Source of the DNA: Gemella haemolysans
GTDB taxonomy: Bacteria > Bacillota > Bacilli > Staphylococcales > Gemellaceae
NCBI RefSeq assembly: GCF_001553035.1
Contig: NZ_KQ959927.1
Span: forward strand, 1-42,601
Length of the DNA stretch: 42,601 bases
Direction: 5' to 3'
Shown: positions 1 to 8,139 of the stretch, in pieces
Position numbering within the stretch: the stretch's first letter is position 1
Layout: each line of letters starts with the position of its first letter
Notes under the pieces: model-generated
What the model was told of the DNA's origin: nothing
What the model saw: the letters and a program-made list of their open reading frames with translations, nothing else
Database searches by the model: none
Position numbers and translations under genes: made by a program

Positions 1-6
1 ACGAAA

Positions 7-171
7 TCACGATTTTTGAGTCACTCCCTCTTCTAATGCTGATAATCTTTTAATTGCTTTATTTAAATCATCTTCTAAACTATTAATTTTAGATTTATTC
101 TTTTGATTTTCCGCAATCAAATACCAACATGAGATTAATAACATAACATTTAAACAAATTATTGCAAACAT
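7..171 (-). CDS. Small single-pass membrane protein with coiled-coil tail
   Basis: A 54-residue reading frame too short for most gene finders. It starts at ATG 171, six bases after a good AGGAGA ribosome site, and ends at TGA 7-9. Residues 1-20 are hydrophobic (MFAIICLNVMLLISCWYLIA), a membrane anchor, and residues 21-54 are charged and heptad-like (K/N/E-rich), typical of a short cytosolic coiled coil. I do not recognise the family. It lies downstream of rpsU on the same strand but beyond the rpsU terminator. Its function cannot be read from the sequence. The ribosome site and the anchor-plus-helix layout make it a believable gene. Confidence 0.6.
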   Translation of the reverse strand: MFAIICLNVMLLISCWYLIAENQKNKSKINSLEDDLNKAIKRLSALEEGVTQKS

Positions 172-259
172 ACTATTCTCCTAATGTTTATAATTAAAAT
201 TAGAATAACACAGTTTCTCTTTTTTAACAAGTGATGCTCTATTCATTAATAATAGATAT

Positions 260-285
260 AAAAAAACCTCATCTTACGATGAGGT
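260..285 (-). terminator. Rho-independent terminator of rpsU
   Basis: An 8-bp perfect stem (ACCTCATC / GATGAGGT) closed by a GTAA tetraloop is followed on the minus strand by a run of seven T residues. It sits 75 bp after the rpsU stop codon. Confidence 0.85.
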
Positions 286-360
286 CATTATTTCTAAATA
301 AATCTAAAAGAGGGAAAATTTTTAGATTTTATTAATAAATTGCGTGTTAATTACCAATTA

Positions 361-534
361 TTAATATTTACGTTTTCTAGCCGCTTCAGATTTTTTCTTA
401 CGACGAACGCTTGGTTTTTCATAAAACTCACGTTTACGAACTTCTTGGATAGTTCCGTTTTTAGAAACAGCACGTTTGAAACGACGTAGTGCATCTTCTA
501 GTGATTCATTTTTACGAACTACAGTTTTTGACAT
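361..534 (-). CDS. rpsU: 30S ribosomal protein S21
   Basis: 57 residues beginning [20 protein letters not shown] and ending in a lysine/arginine-rich tail ([14 protein letters not shown]), the full-length S21 signature. S21 binds the 30S platform next to the 3' end of 16S rRNA and aids initiation on mRNAs. The start ATG at 534 follows a GGAGGGAGGG ribosome site. It is a single-gene unit with its own promoter (-35 TTGACA at 678-683, -10 TACAAT at 655-660, 17-bp spacing) and a terminator at 260-285. The codons used (CGT, AAA, GAA) are those of highly expressed genes. Confidence 0.97.
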   Translation of the reverse strand: MSKTVVRKNESLEDALRRFKRAVSKNGTIQEVRKREFYEKPSVRRKKKSEAARKRKY

Positions 535-654
535 TGGATTTCCCTCCCTCCGATACTACAAAATCTTAATTTAATACTTAATTAAATGTTTAAGATATAA
601 AATAAATACAAACATTCAATCAATAAGACTGCTCTTTAAGCAATCTACTTACAT

Positions 655-683
655 ATTGTATTATATTCTCACGTTCTTGTCAA
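655..683 (-). promoter_or_regulatory. rpsU promoter
   Basis: On the minus strand a perfect -35 TTGACA (683-678) and a -10 TACAAT (660-655) are separated by 17 bp. The predicted leader to rpsU is about 115 nt and holds a small hairpin (GATTGCT/AGCAGTC). A leader that long on a ribosomal protein gene could carry regulation, but I recognise no known motif. Confidence 0.7.
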
Positions 684-748
684 CCTTTAATAGCAATTTA
701 TTAACATATTTCTACGAAAATAACCTTTTTATTTATACATTAATGATG

Positions 749-1651
749 CTATTTTTCTGATAACCAATTTTTAAATTCTTCAATAAAATTAGCATAACCA
801 TCTTTATTTTTGTGGCTAGGTACTTGTGCTAAGAATACTTGATTTGGCAATTTAGTTTGTTCTTTTTTAGTTATTAAAATAATAGCTTTTTGTTGAGAAG
901 CATTTTTGAACATCTCATCAGGTAAAGTAATTACCGCATTTAGATTAATATCTTCTTCTAAAAATTTCTTGAAATTGTCTTCAAGCTCAAGAACTTTCTT
1001 AGGTACTACTAATACCCCTACACCATTATCATTTAAGTAATTAGCAGCTTGTTCGATAAATAGTAAAGCATTTAAACTGTATCCTTCTGCACTGCAAAGT
1101 TTATAGTTTAGGCTGTTATCCTCATCTGAATAATAGCCAAAAGGTACATCACTGATGATAACATCTTGCTTCTTAATATTTAATGGTTTAAGAGCATCTT
1201 GGTTAATAATTTCAACATTAGTTTCTAATAAATTGAAAATATTTTGTTGTAATCTAGCGTAGTTATTATCAACATCAACAGAAGTTAACTCATAGTCTCC
1301 TTTTGATAAAGCTGATAAATTAATTAAAAAGTTTCCACTTCCACTAGCAAAATCAGCTACAGAAATCTTCTCGTTATTGTATAAACACTCTAAAATATGA
1401 GATACATACATAGTTATCACTTCTGGTGTAATGTCATAACTAGGGTTATTTAACTCTTTAAGAGCTTTTAATAGTAAAAACTGATAAGCTTTTTTAATAT
1501 CCTCTTTAGAGAAATTGTCGACAATATCAAAATAATCCTCATCATTCTCCAAAGTTAAGTAATTCACTAAAGAATCAAAATACAACCCTTCACCTTTGTT
1601 CTCTTCTACCTGTTTATCTATCTTAAAAAATAATTTTTCTAAATCTGACAT
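749..1651 (-). CDS. YtxK-like class I SAM-dependent methyltransferase (N6-DNA-methylase fold)
   Basis: 300 residues. An N-terminal helical segment (1-90) precedes a Rossmann-type methyltransferase domain. The SAM-binding motif I is VADFASGSGNFL near residue 100, and the motif-IV position reads ISDVPFGYY near residue 168, a variant of the N/DPPF/Y motif of adenine-N6 methylases. Family knowledge: YtxK-like proteins of Bacilli have this architecture, often near ackA, and their substrate is not established. There is no restriction partner or target-recognition domain, so it is probably not part of a restriction system. Start ATG 1651 follows an AGGAGGAACC ribosome site. No operon partner is visible. 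Confidence 0.8.
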   Translation of the reverse strand: MSDLEKLFFKIDKQVEENKGEGLYFDSLVNYLTLENDEDYFDIVDNFSKEDIKKAYQFLLLKALKELNNPSYDITPEVITMYVSHILECLYNNEKISVADFASGSGNFLINLSALSKGDYELTSVDVDNNYARLQQNIFNLLETNVEIINQDALKPLNIKKQDVIISDVPFGYYSDEDNSLNYKLCSAEGYSLNALLFIEQAANYLNDNGVGVLVVPKKVLELEDNFKKFLEEDINLNAVITLPDEMFKNASQQKAIILITKKEQTKLPNQVFLAQVPSHKNKDGYANFIEEFKNWLSEK

Positions 1652-1853
1652 GGTTCCTCCTATATCAATATCTATTTATAATTCTAACACCTTACTATTA
1701 TAACCTAATATTACAAAAGAGGAAACATTTTGTAATTAAAACCTTCATAATTTTTATAAAGCTTCATCTCTAATAAAATTCTCATGCAAATTCATGTGGA
1801 GTTAGTGCGGAATTTTACATCTATCTATTTTCTCTATAAACCGAAAACAAACG

Positions 1854-1904
1854 AAAAAGATTTACATAATTAAACACTTTACATGTAATTATATAAATCT
1901 TTTT
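1854..1904. terminator. Long bidirectional hairpin in the 1652-1952 intergenic gap
   Basis: Two 19-base arms, 1854-1872 and 1886-1904, pair at 18 of 19 positions around a 13-nt loop. One side starts with five A and the other ends with five T, so it could terminate transcription both ways, between the selenium-operon end and the methyltransferase gene. Nothing else is visible in this roughly 300-bp gap. Confidence 0.6.
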
Positions 1905-1952
1905 AAATTCTATAAAAGTGAGTTAAACTGTCAAACTTCTGTTTCAACATCC

Positions 1953-2390
1953 TTACTCAAATACCTTTATAAACCTTTTTTGAACTTTATCACAGGTATA
2001 ACCAATATGTTCATAGAAATTATGCGCATCTTCACGTTTCAAGGCAGAATTTAATCTAATAAAACTAATATTATTGTCTACGGCATAGTTTTCTAACTTA
2101 CTCATAAGTTTTTTACCTATTCCTTTACCTTTAAAATCAGGATTAACAGCAAGTCCTAGAATATTTAAACCAAGATCACTATAAAAACTTTCATACATTT
2201 GGGCATGAACAAATCCTATAATCTTTCTTGTATTTTCGTCTTCATAGCCTATAATAATATGCTGTTTCTTGTCATTAGTTAGTTTCTCTATTTGTCTTTT
2301 CACGTTTTCAACATCTACATCATAGTCTAATGCTACTTTACAGATTTCTGCAACTTCTTGTGCATCTTCTATATTTATTTCTCTAAACAT
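1953..2390 (-). CDS. GNAT family N-acetyltransferase
   Basis: 145 residues with the GNAT fold: an N-terminal FREINIEDAQEVAEIC helix pair, then the acetyl-CoA pyrophosphate loop LAVNPDFKGKGIGKKLM around residues 84-100 (consensus Q/RxxGxG/A), and a C-terminal HNFYEHIGY. The first in-frame ATG lies 24 bases further upstream, but AAGGTGAG sits five bases before the ATG at 2390, which fixes the start there. It follows selA by about 65 bp on the same strand and may be read through from the selenium operon. I see no link to selenium chemistry, and the acceptor substrate is unknown. Confidence 0.8.
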   Translation of the reverse strand: MFREINIEDAQEVAEICKVALDYDVDVENVKRQIEKLTNDKKQHIIIGYEDENTRKIIGFVHAQMYESFYSDLGLNILGLAVNPDFKGKGIGKKLMSKLENYAVDNNISFIRLNSALKREDAHNFYEHIGYTCDKVQKRFIKVFE

Positions 2391-2456
2391 ATACTCACCT
2401 TCTGATTTTATCAAATATTATTTAACGTGCAACTTACTGCAACTTAAATTCTATCT

Positions 2457-3839
2457 TTACTTCACAACTTCTATTAATGCTTGTTTTACTAAATCAAATT
2501 CTCTAGTACGAAGAGTTCTCATATCAAAGATAAGCTCGTTATCTTTGATACGTGTAATAATTGGAATTTCTACTTCTAATAATCGACGTTCAATATCTGT
2601 CGCACTTAGTCTTGGATGCTCTAATTTAACTACAACACTATCTAAATAACTTGCTGGATAACTTCCACCACCTACTTCTGCTTTATCTTCAGCTATTGTA
2701 ATCTTGAAGTCTAAGTCGCTAAGTCTTGTTTTCAGTACTTCTGCTTTTTCAAATAAACGTTCTTTTGATAATGAAATCATGTGTAATGTAGGAATGTGTT
2801 CCAACGCTTCTTTTTCATCTAGATATAATTTCAATGTAGCTTCTAGAGCTGCTAGAGTCATCTTATCTACACGTAATGTACGAGTAAGTTGGTTCTTCTT
2901 CATTTGTTCGATATATTCTTTCTTACCAACAATAATACCTGCCTGTGGACCTCCAAGAAGTTTATCTCCACTAAATGTTACAATATCAATACCACTATTC
3001 AGAACCTCTTTTACAGTTGGTTCATATGGTAAGCCAAATTTAGAGAAATCAACAAATTGACCGCCTCCTAAGTCATTTATAGATACCAGTTCATTCTCAC
3101 GAGCAAGATATGATATTTCTTCATTTGATACTTCTTTAGTGAATCCTACAATCTTATAGTTACTAGTATGAACTTTTAGTAACGCCCCTGTATTGTCAGT
3201 AATCGCGTTCTTATAGTCTTTTAAGTGTGTTTTATTCGTAGTACCTACTTCTACAGGAGTACCTCCACTTAATTTAATAATCTCAGGAATTCTAAATGCT
3301 CCACCGATTTCTACCAGTTCTCCACGAGAGACTACTATTTCTTTATCTTTAACTAGAGTATTCAATGTTAATAATACCGCCGCCGCGTTGTTGTTAACTA
3401 CAAGTACGTCTTCTGCTCCTGTTAATTTTTTGATAATATCAATAAGATGAACATAACGACTACCGCGTTTTTTATTATCAATATCAAACTCAAGGTTAGA
3501 ATAGTTAAAAGCTACACTTTCAATGTTTTCTTTAATCTTCTGGCTTAGCAAACTACGTCCTAAATTTGTATGTAAAATTGTTCCAGTTGCATTAATAACT
3601 CGACGTAAAGAATTTTTATCTTCACTTTTCACTATTTGTGTAACTTCTTCTACAATATTCTCTAAACTTGGAACTTCATGTAGTTCTTCGTTTAATATTT
3701 CTTGTTTGATTTCATTAATATAGTTTTTTATCGCTGATTTTACTCCTACTTCTGTATACTCTTGAATTAATGATTTCACTTCATCTAATAATAAAATCTT
3801 ATTTATTGCAGGAATTTGTGATAATAATTGTTTTGACAT
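2457..3839 (-). CDS. selA: L-seryl-tRNA(Sec) selenium transferase
   Basis: 460 residues, full length for SelA. This PLP enzyme converts seryl-tRNA(Sec) to selenocysteyl-tRNA(Sec) using selenophosphate. The N-terminal helical domain is followed by VINATGTILHTNLGRSLLS (about 81-99), a SelA hallmark. The PLP Schiff-base lysine is K293 in FSGDKLLGGPQAG, preceded by SINDLGGGQF. The start is supported by AGGAGA upstream of ATG 3839. Last core gene of the selenium operon, it lies only 10 bp after the cysteine desulfurase stop, so translation is probably coupled. Its partners SelB, SelD and tRNA-Sec are all in this window. Confidence 0.97.
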   Translation of the reverse strand: MSKQLLSQIPAINKILLLDEVKSLIQEYTEVGVKSAIKNYINEIKQEILNEELHEVPSLENIVEEVTQIVKSEDKNSLRRVINATGTILHTNLGRSLLSQKIKENIESVAFNYSNLEFDIDNKKRGSRYVHLIDIIKKLTGAEDVLVVNNNAAAVLLTLNTLVKDKEIVVSRGELVEIGGAFRIPEIIKLSGGTPVEVGTTNKTHLKDYKNAITDNTGALLKVHTSNYKIVGFTKEVSNEEISYLARENELVSINDLGGGQFVDFSKFGLPYEPTVKEVLNSGIDIVTFSGDKLLGGPQAGIIVGKKEYIEQMKKNQLTRTLRVDKMTLAALEATLKLYLDEKEALEHIPTLHMISLSKERLFEKAEVLKTRLSDLDFKITIAEDKAEVGGGSYPASYLDSVVVKLEHPRLSATDIERRLLEVEIPIITRIKDNELIFDMRTLRTREFDLVKQALIEVVK

Positions 3840-3849
3840 AATATTTCTC

Positions 3850-5001
3850 CTAAATTTCTTTTGCTAATGTTTTTATAGCGTTAATAGCGTAGTCTACTTC
3901 CTCATCTGTATTCATACTTGAAAATGAGAACCTTACTATCCCTTGTTCTTTTGTTCCCAATACTTCATGCATTAAAGGTGCACAATGTGCTCCAGGCCTA
4001 ACTGCAATATCGTATTCTTCAGCAAGAACATCTGCAACGTCTGAGGCTGATATTCCTTTGAAGTTTAATGCTACTACCGCAGTACGATCTTTTGTAAAAT
4101 CTCCATAGAACTCTAAACACTCTAAGTCTTTTAATTCATTATAGAATCTATTCGCAAAGTCGACTTGTTTTTTATAAAGATTTTCAATGCCATGCTTATT
4201 TATATATTTTATTCCCTCATGTAAACCTAGGATTCCAGAAGTATTCAAAGTACCCGCTTCTAAGCGCAGTGGATATTCCCCAGGGTGTTTCTCATCAAAT
4301 GTTCTAACACCACTTCCACCTACTTTAAATCTCTTAATCTCTGGTTCTTTAAGTCTCACACATAGACCACCTATTCCCTGCGGCCCATATAAACTTTTGT
4401 GTCCAGTAAAGCATAATACATCTATTCCCAATTCATCCATATTAATAGGTACTACTCCTGCTGTTTGCGAAGCATCTACAACTGAAATAATATTATGTCT
4501 TTTACAAATATCCGCAACTTTTTCTAGATCCACTATACTTCCTGTTATGTTAGAACTATGTGTAATAGCAATCATCTTCGTATTAGGTTTAATAGCTTTT
4601 TCTAGTTCATCATAATCGATTAATCCTGTTTTACCAGCTTTAACAATAGTATATTCACAACCTATTGTTTCATGCGCTAAATATATCGGTCTTAAAACTG
4701 AATTATGCTCCATAGAAGTCGTAATAACGTGATCTTCTTTTTCCAATAATCCTAAAATCGCAATATTTAAGCTTTCCGTAGAATTACTAGTAAAGACAAC
4801 CCTATCTTCTTCCTTAATACCGAAAAATTTTGCAACATCACTTCTCGCTTCAAAAACTTCGCGGAATGCATTATTTGCTTCATAATAACTACCTCTTGAA
4901 GCATTGGCATACTTTGCCGATGACAATACCTCATAGACTTTATCAGCTACTTCTTTTGGTTTTTTTAGTGACGTTGCACCGTAATCAAAATAATAACTCA
5001 T
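3850..5001 (-). CDS. Cysteine desulfurase / selenocysteine lyase-type PLP enzyme
   Basis: 383 residues, class V aminotransferase fold, starting MSYYFDYGATSLKKP. The PLP lysine is K202 (CFTGHKSLYGPQG) and the catalytic cysteine is C340 in RPGAHCAPLMH. The conserved histidine of the family is in TTSMEHNSV. It belongs to the group of desulfurases found next to selD in several Firmicutes. Family knowledge: such enzymes deliver selenium (or sulfur) from the free amino acid to SelD. The location between selB and selA supports a selenium-donor role, but sequence alone cannot separate cysteine from selenocysteine preference. Confidence 0.9.
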   Translation of the reverse strand: MSYYFDYGATSLKKPKEVADKVYEVLSSAKYANASRGSYYEANNAFREVFEARSDVAKFFGIKEEDRVVFTSNSTESLNIAILGLLEKEDHVITTSMEHNSVLRPIYLAHETIGCEYTIVKAGKTGLIDYDELEKAIKPNTKMIAITHSSNITGSIVDLEKVADICKRHNIISVVDASQTAGVVPINMDELGIDVLCFTGHKSLYGPQGIGGLCVRLKEPEIKRFKVGGSGVRTFDEKHPGEYPLRLEAGTLNTSGILGLHEGIKYINKHGIENLYKKQVDFANRFYNELKDLECLEFYGDFTKDRTAVVALNFKGISASDVADVLAEEYDIAVRPGAHCAPLMHEVLGTKEQGIVRFSFSSMNTDEEVDYAINAIKTLAKEI

Positions 5002-5048
5002 ATTACTTACCCTGTCTAAGTTATAAACAACCTAGCTCCCTTCAATAT

Positions 5049-6932
5049 TTATTTCTTAACTAAAACTCTATAATTTTCTAAGCGTCTAGTTATGCCAATT
5101 TTATCCATATACTCTAAAATGGCCATAGAGTACTTTCTACTAGAACCTGTCATATCTCTAAATTCTGCTAGTCCTATTTGATCATTAGTTTTAAAATGAT
5201 CTTCTACTTTTTGAACAGCATCTTTAAATACTTTTTCATGTAAAACTAAATCAGCATCTAGTCTTACTACCGTATTATCTATAAGAGATTCTAACAACTC
5301 AACATTTGCTTTTTCTCCATTTGTTAGTTCTTTAACACTTGGAGGTGTGAAGCCACCATCTAGTAATGCTTTTTCAATTCTTTCTTTTTCTGCCAGTTGT
5401 TTTTTATCATAATTAACTACGAAATCTTTTTCTGCAACTAAATTACCTTCTAAGCGAATTTCGTTATTTAGTATGAATAAGTCTAATAACTCTAACATTT
5501 CTTTTTGAGAGATTTTAAACTTAGAAAGTACTTCAATCTTAGGAATTCCTACTTTTAATTTATATCTATTGTGGTAGTCACTTAATAGTTTCTTAAGTTT
5601 TTCTAACACTTCATCATATTTTTTCTTATGAATATAGCCTAATTTTGTTTCATAGATTGTAGTGTTTTCTACTAATTGTGTTAGTGACTCCTCAACCTCT
5701 TCTTTAGGAAGTTGAAGTTCTTTTAAAATATTCTCTTTAGAATTTAAGTAGTCAGTATGCGATAATAAATAGTTGGCAATTAAATCAGTTGTATTACCTT
5801 CAAGCTGAACTTTCAGTTTTTCTAAGACTTCTTCATTAAATCTACTGTGTTTTTTAGGATTAGCATCTAATATTACTCCTCCACCTATTGTGATCATAGG
5901 TGAATATGTACGTATAATAAATTTATCATAGTTTTTAACCGCAATTTCTTCTTCAAGTCGAAGCTGCGCAAAACTACTTTCTCCAGCTTTTAATAAATCT
6001 GTTCCAAGTGGTACAACACGTGCCATTACTTCCTCAGTACCGATATAAACACGTACTCTATCCCATAATTCAAGATTTGCTCTCTCATCATTTATTAGTT
6101 TGATTTCAGTATCAAGCATATATGTTTTTGTTAATGAACCTGCAGTGGCTAATGTATCACCACGTTTCACATCATCAAACTTAATATTCGCTAAGTTTAT
6201 AGCTGTTCTTTGCCCTGCATAGGCAGTTTCTACATCCTTCGAGTGAACTTGAATATTTCTAACTTTTGCTTTTACTTCTTTTGGATAAATTACTAATTCA
6301 TCTCCTACATTTATAACACCTTCTGTAAGAGTTCCTGTTACAACTGTTCCAAATCCTTTTACTTGGAATGAACGGTCAATGTTAATTCTAGCATTTTTCT
6401 CAACATTTTTTGCTGCGATATCTTCTGTTTTCTTATCGATTGTAGCTAATAATGTATCAAGTCCTTTTTTGCTAATTGAATCAACTTCAATTATTGGAGA
6501 ATTTTCAAGAACTGTACCTGAAATAAATTCTTGGATATCTTCTTTTACTAATTCTCTATATTCTTCTTCAACTAAATCTATTTTCGTCATTACGATAATA
6601 TAATTTTCTATCCCTAATAACGTTAAAATATCAATATGTTCTTTAGTCTGTGGCATGATTCCTTCTCTAGAATCAACTAGTAGTAAAACTAAGTTTATAC
6701 CACTAACCCCAGCAAGCATATTTTTAATAAACCTCTCATGGCCAGGAACATCAACAACTCCACATCTTTTTCCACTCGGTAGATCAAAATATGCGAACCC
6801 AAGGTTAATAGACATCCCCCTATCTTTTTCTTCTTGAGTAGTATCTGTCTCAATTCCGCTCAGAGCCTTAATCAACGTAGTCTTACCGTGATCGATGTGC
6901 CCTGCCGTACCAATAATTACATTGTTATTCAT
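5049..6932 (-). CDS. selB: Selenocysteine-specific elongation factor SelB
   Basis: 627 residues. An N-terminal EF-Tu-like GTPase has G1 GTAGHIDHGKTTL, G3 DVPGHERF and G4 TKID; domains II and III follow to about residue 350. The C-terminal half is a run of winged-helix domains that in this family bind the SECIS hairpin of the mRNA, ending EFRDMTGSSRKYSMAILEYMD, the typical WH4 motif. A GTG at 6941 is in frame, but it overlaps the ribosome site AAAGGTG, so the ATG at 6932 is the better start. SelB brings Sec-tRNA(Sec) to UGA codons. A 12-bp inverted repeat sits in its leader. Confidence 0.97.
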   Translation of the reverse strand: MNNNVIIGTAGHIDHGKTTLIKALSGIETDTTQEEKDRGMSINLGFAYFDLPSGKRCGVVDVPGHERFIKNMLAGVSGINLVLLLVDSREGIMPQTKEHIDILTLLGIENYIIVMTKIDLVEEEYRELVKEDIQEFISGTVLENSPIIEVDSISKKGLDTLLATIDKKTEDIAAKNVEKNARINIDRSFQVKGFGTVVTGTLTEGVINVGDELVIYPKEVKAKVRNIQVHSKDVETAYAGQRTAINLANIKFDDVKRGDTLATAGSLTKTYMLDTEIKLINDERANLELWDRVRVYIGTEEVMARVVPLGTDLLKAGESSFAQLRLEEEIAVKNYDKFIIRTYSPMITIGGGVILDANPKKHSRFNEEVLEKLKVQLEGNTTDLIANYLLSHTDYLNSKENILKELQLPKEEVEESLTQLVENTTIYETKLGYIHKKKYDEVLEKLKKLLSDYHNRYKLKVGIPKIEVLSKFKISQKEMLELLDLFILNNEIRLEGNLVAEKDFVVNYDKKQLAEKERIEKALLDGGFTPPSVKELTNGEKANVELLESLIDNTVVRLDADLVLHEKVFKDAVQKVEDHFKTNDQIGLAEFRDMTGSSRKYSMAILEYMDKIGITRRLENYRVLVKK

Positions 6933-6957
6933 ATATTTCACCTTTACACTATATTAA

Positions 6958-7022
6958 GAATAGAGATTATTTAAGAAAATTAAATCAAACATTTTAATCT
7001 TTCTCTATGTTAATCTCTATTC
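6958..7022 (-). promoter_or_regulatory. Long intercistronic hairpin upstream of selB
   Basis: A perfect 12-bp inverted repeat (GAATAGAGATTA at 6958-6969 and its complement at 7011-7022) encloses a 41-nt loop with a second, weaker hairpin inside. It fills most of the 96-bp gap between the DUF3343 gene and selB. No T-run follows, so mRNA processing, stabilisation or attenuation is more likely than simple termination. Confidence 0.5.
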
Positions 7023-7028
7023 AAAATT

Positions 7029-7301
7029 TTATTTAATTTTATAATCTTCTAATTCTTTTATTACTCTCTTGATTCCAGTTTTTTTAGAATAGTATAGTCC
7101 ACGATATTCAATATTTTCCTCTTGTAACATTCTTACAATGTTATCAAAATTATCCCATGCTGTTTTTAGCATAAAACCACATCCTATACTTATTGATGGG
7201 TGAGTAGGGATTAATGATGCTGCAAGTTTTCTTTCTAAACAAATGTTATCAGCCTTTATCGAATCATGCGTACTATTAAAAACAATTAAACCTTCTTCCA
7301 C
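7029..7301 (-). CDS. DUF3343 protein, putative Se/S carrier
   Basis: 90 residues. The start is GTG 7301, seven bases after an AGGAGG ribosome site, 11 bp behind the yedF stop. The protein holds HPSISIGCGFML around residues 34-45, the DUF3343 core with the conserved Cys (SIGCG). Family knowledge: DUF3343 proteins are small and co-occur with yedF and selD in selenium-using anaerobes, and they have been proposed as selenium or sulfur carriers without firm biochemistry. The position in this operon agrees. The neighbouring YedF is the likely partner. Confidence 0.8.
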   Translation of the reverse strand: MEEGLIVFNSTHDSIKADNICLERKLAASLIPTHPSISIGCGFMLKTAWDNFDNIVRMLQEENIEYRGLYYSKKTGIKRVIKELEDYKIK

Positions 7302-7312
7302 GCTATTTCCTC

Positions 7313-8113
7313 CTATGGTTGAATTACTTTGTTCGCTTTTCTCATATCTTCTACGATGAAGTACATGTTTGTTGGATTACCAACTGCTAAGTCAATCTTA
7401 TGATAGTCAATACATGCTCCACAACAAACTATTTCTACACCAGCATCTTCTAGTGTTTTTAATTCTTCAATTACATGACTACGAGTTTTATCTACTAAAA
7501 CTCCTCCATTATTGTAGAAAATAATTTTTTTAGGTAATACTTCTTGTTCCCCTAAAGCGTATAGATAAGCTTTTATTAATCTTTTACCTAGCTCTTCACT
7601 ACCATGCCCCATTTGATCTTTGTTAATTACAACAATGTAGCTATCATCTTTAACAACTGGAGCAACTTCTAATTGCGGTGCTTCTTCTTTAGTAATTTCT
7701 ACTTTAAAGCCACCTTCAATATCAGAAACTTTAAATTCATAACTATTTTTATCGGCAAATTTTCTAAGACTTTCAACACTGTCTTCAGTTTTTACTAATA
7801 ACGTGACTTTTGTTTCTTCTTCTAATACACGTATAGCTTGAGTTACAGGTACAACACATGTATCACATAATGTATCAACAACTACACCTTCAGTAACCTC
7901 TCCTTTAGAGATTGTAACGATGTATTTATCTTTTGCTTCCTCTTTTACCGCAAAGTTATATCCTAATTGAGTTGCCATTTTTTCTAAATTTTGTGTAGCA
8001 ATAACGTTATCTACAATTGTTTCGACTACATCATTATCCACTAATAATTTTTTTGTTTGAATAACTGGCATTGGACAAACTAAACCTTGTGCGTCTAGAA
8101 TTTCTTTTTTCAT
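7313..8113 (-). CDS. yedF: Selenium metabolism protein YedF (TusA-like plus DsrE-like domains)
   Basis: 266 residues. The N-terminal TusA/SirA-like domain (1-75) carries the CPxP motif in LDAQGLVCPMPVIQTKK, where the Cys can hold a persulfide or perselenide. A middle segment repeats a TusA-like fold with DTLCDTC, and the C-terminal domain (about 160-266) is DsrE-like with VCCGACIDYHKI, again cysteine-rich. This three-part layout is that of the selenium-associated YedF family. Start ATG 8113 follows AAAAGGAGA. It sits between selD and DUF3343, so it probably relays selenium in the cytosol; this role is inferred from context and is not proven. Confidence 0.9.
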   Translation of the reverse strand: MKKEILDAQGLVCPMPVIQTKKLLVDNDVVETIVDNVIATQNLEKMATQLGYNFAVKEEAKDKYIVTISKGEVTEGVVVDTLCDTCVVPVTQAIRVLEEETKVTLLVKTEDSVESLRKFADKNSYEFKVSDIEGGFKVEITKEEAPQLEVAPVVKDDSYIVVINKDQMGHGSEELGKRLIKAYLYALGEQEVLPKKIIFYNNGGVLVDKTRSHVIEELKTLEDAGVEIVCCGACIDYHKIDLAVGNPTNMYFIVEDMRKANKVIQP

Positions 8114-8139
8114 ACTTATATTCTCCTTTTATAACAGTT

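Noticed and set aside
1854-1904. MITE or insertion-sequence remnant
   Set aside because: The inverted arms are not flanked by a target duplication that I can see, and the A/T-rich ends fit a bidirectional terminator better.
2704-3060. Plus-strand frame of 118 codons inside selA
   Set aside because: It is the antisense shadow of a strongly conserved gene and has no ribosome site. The same holds for the plus-strand frames across csd, selB and cysK.
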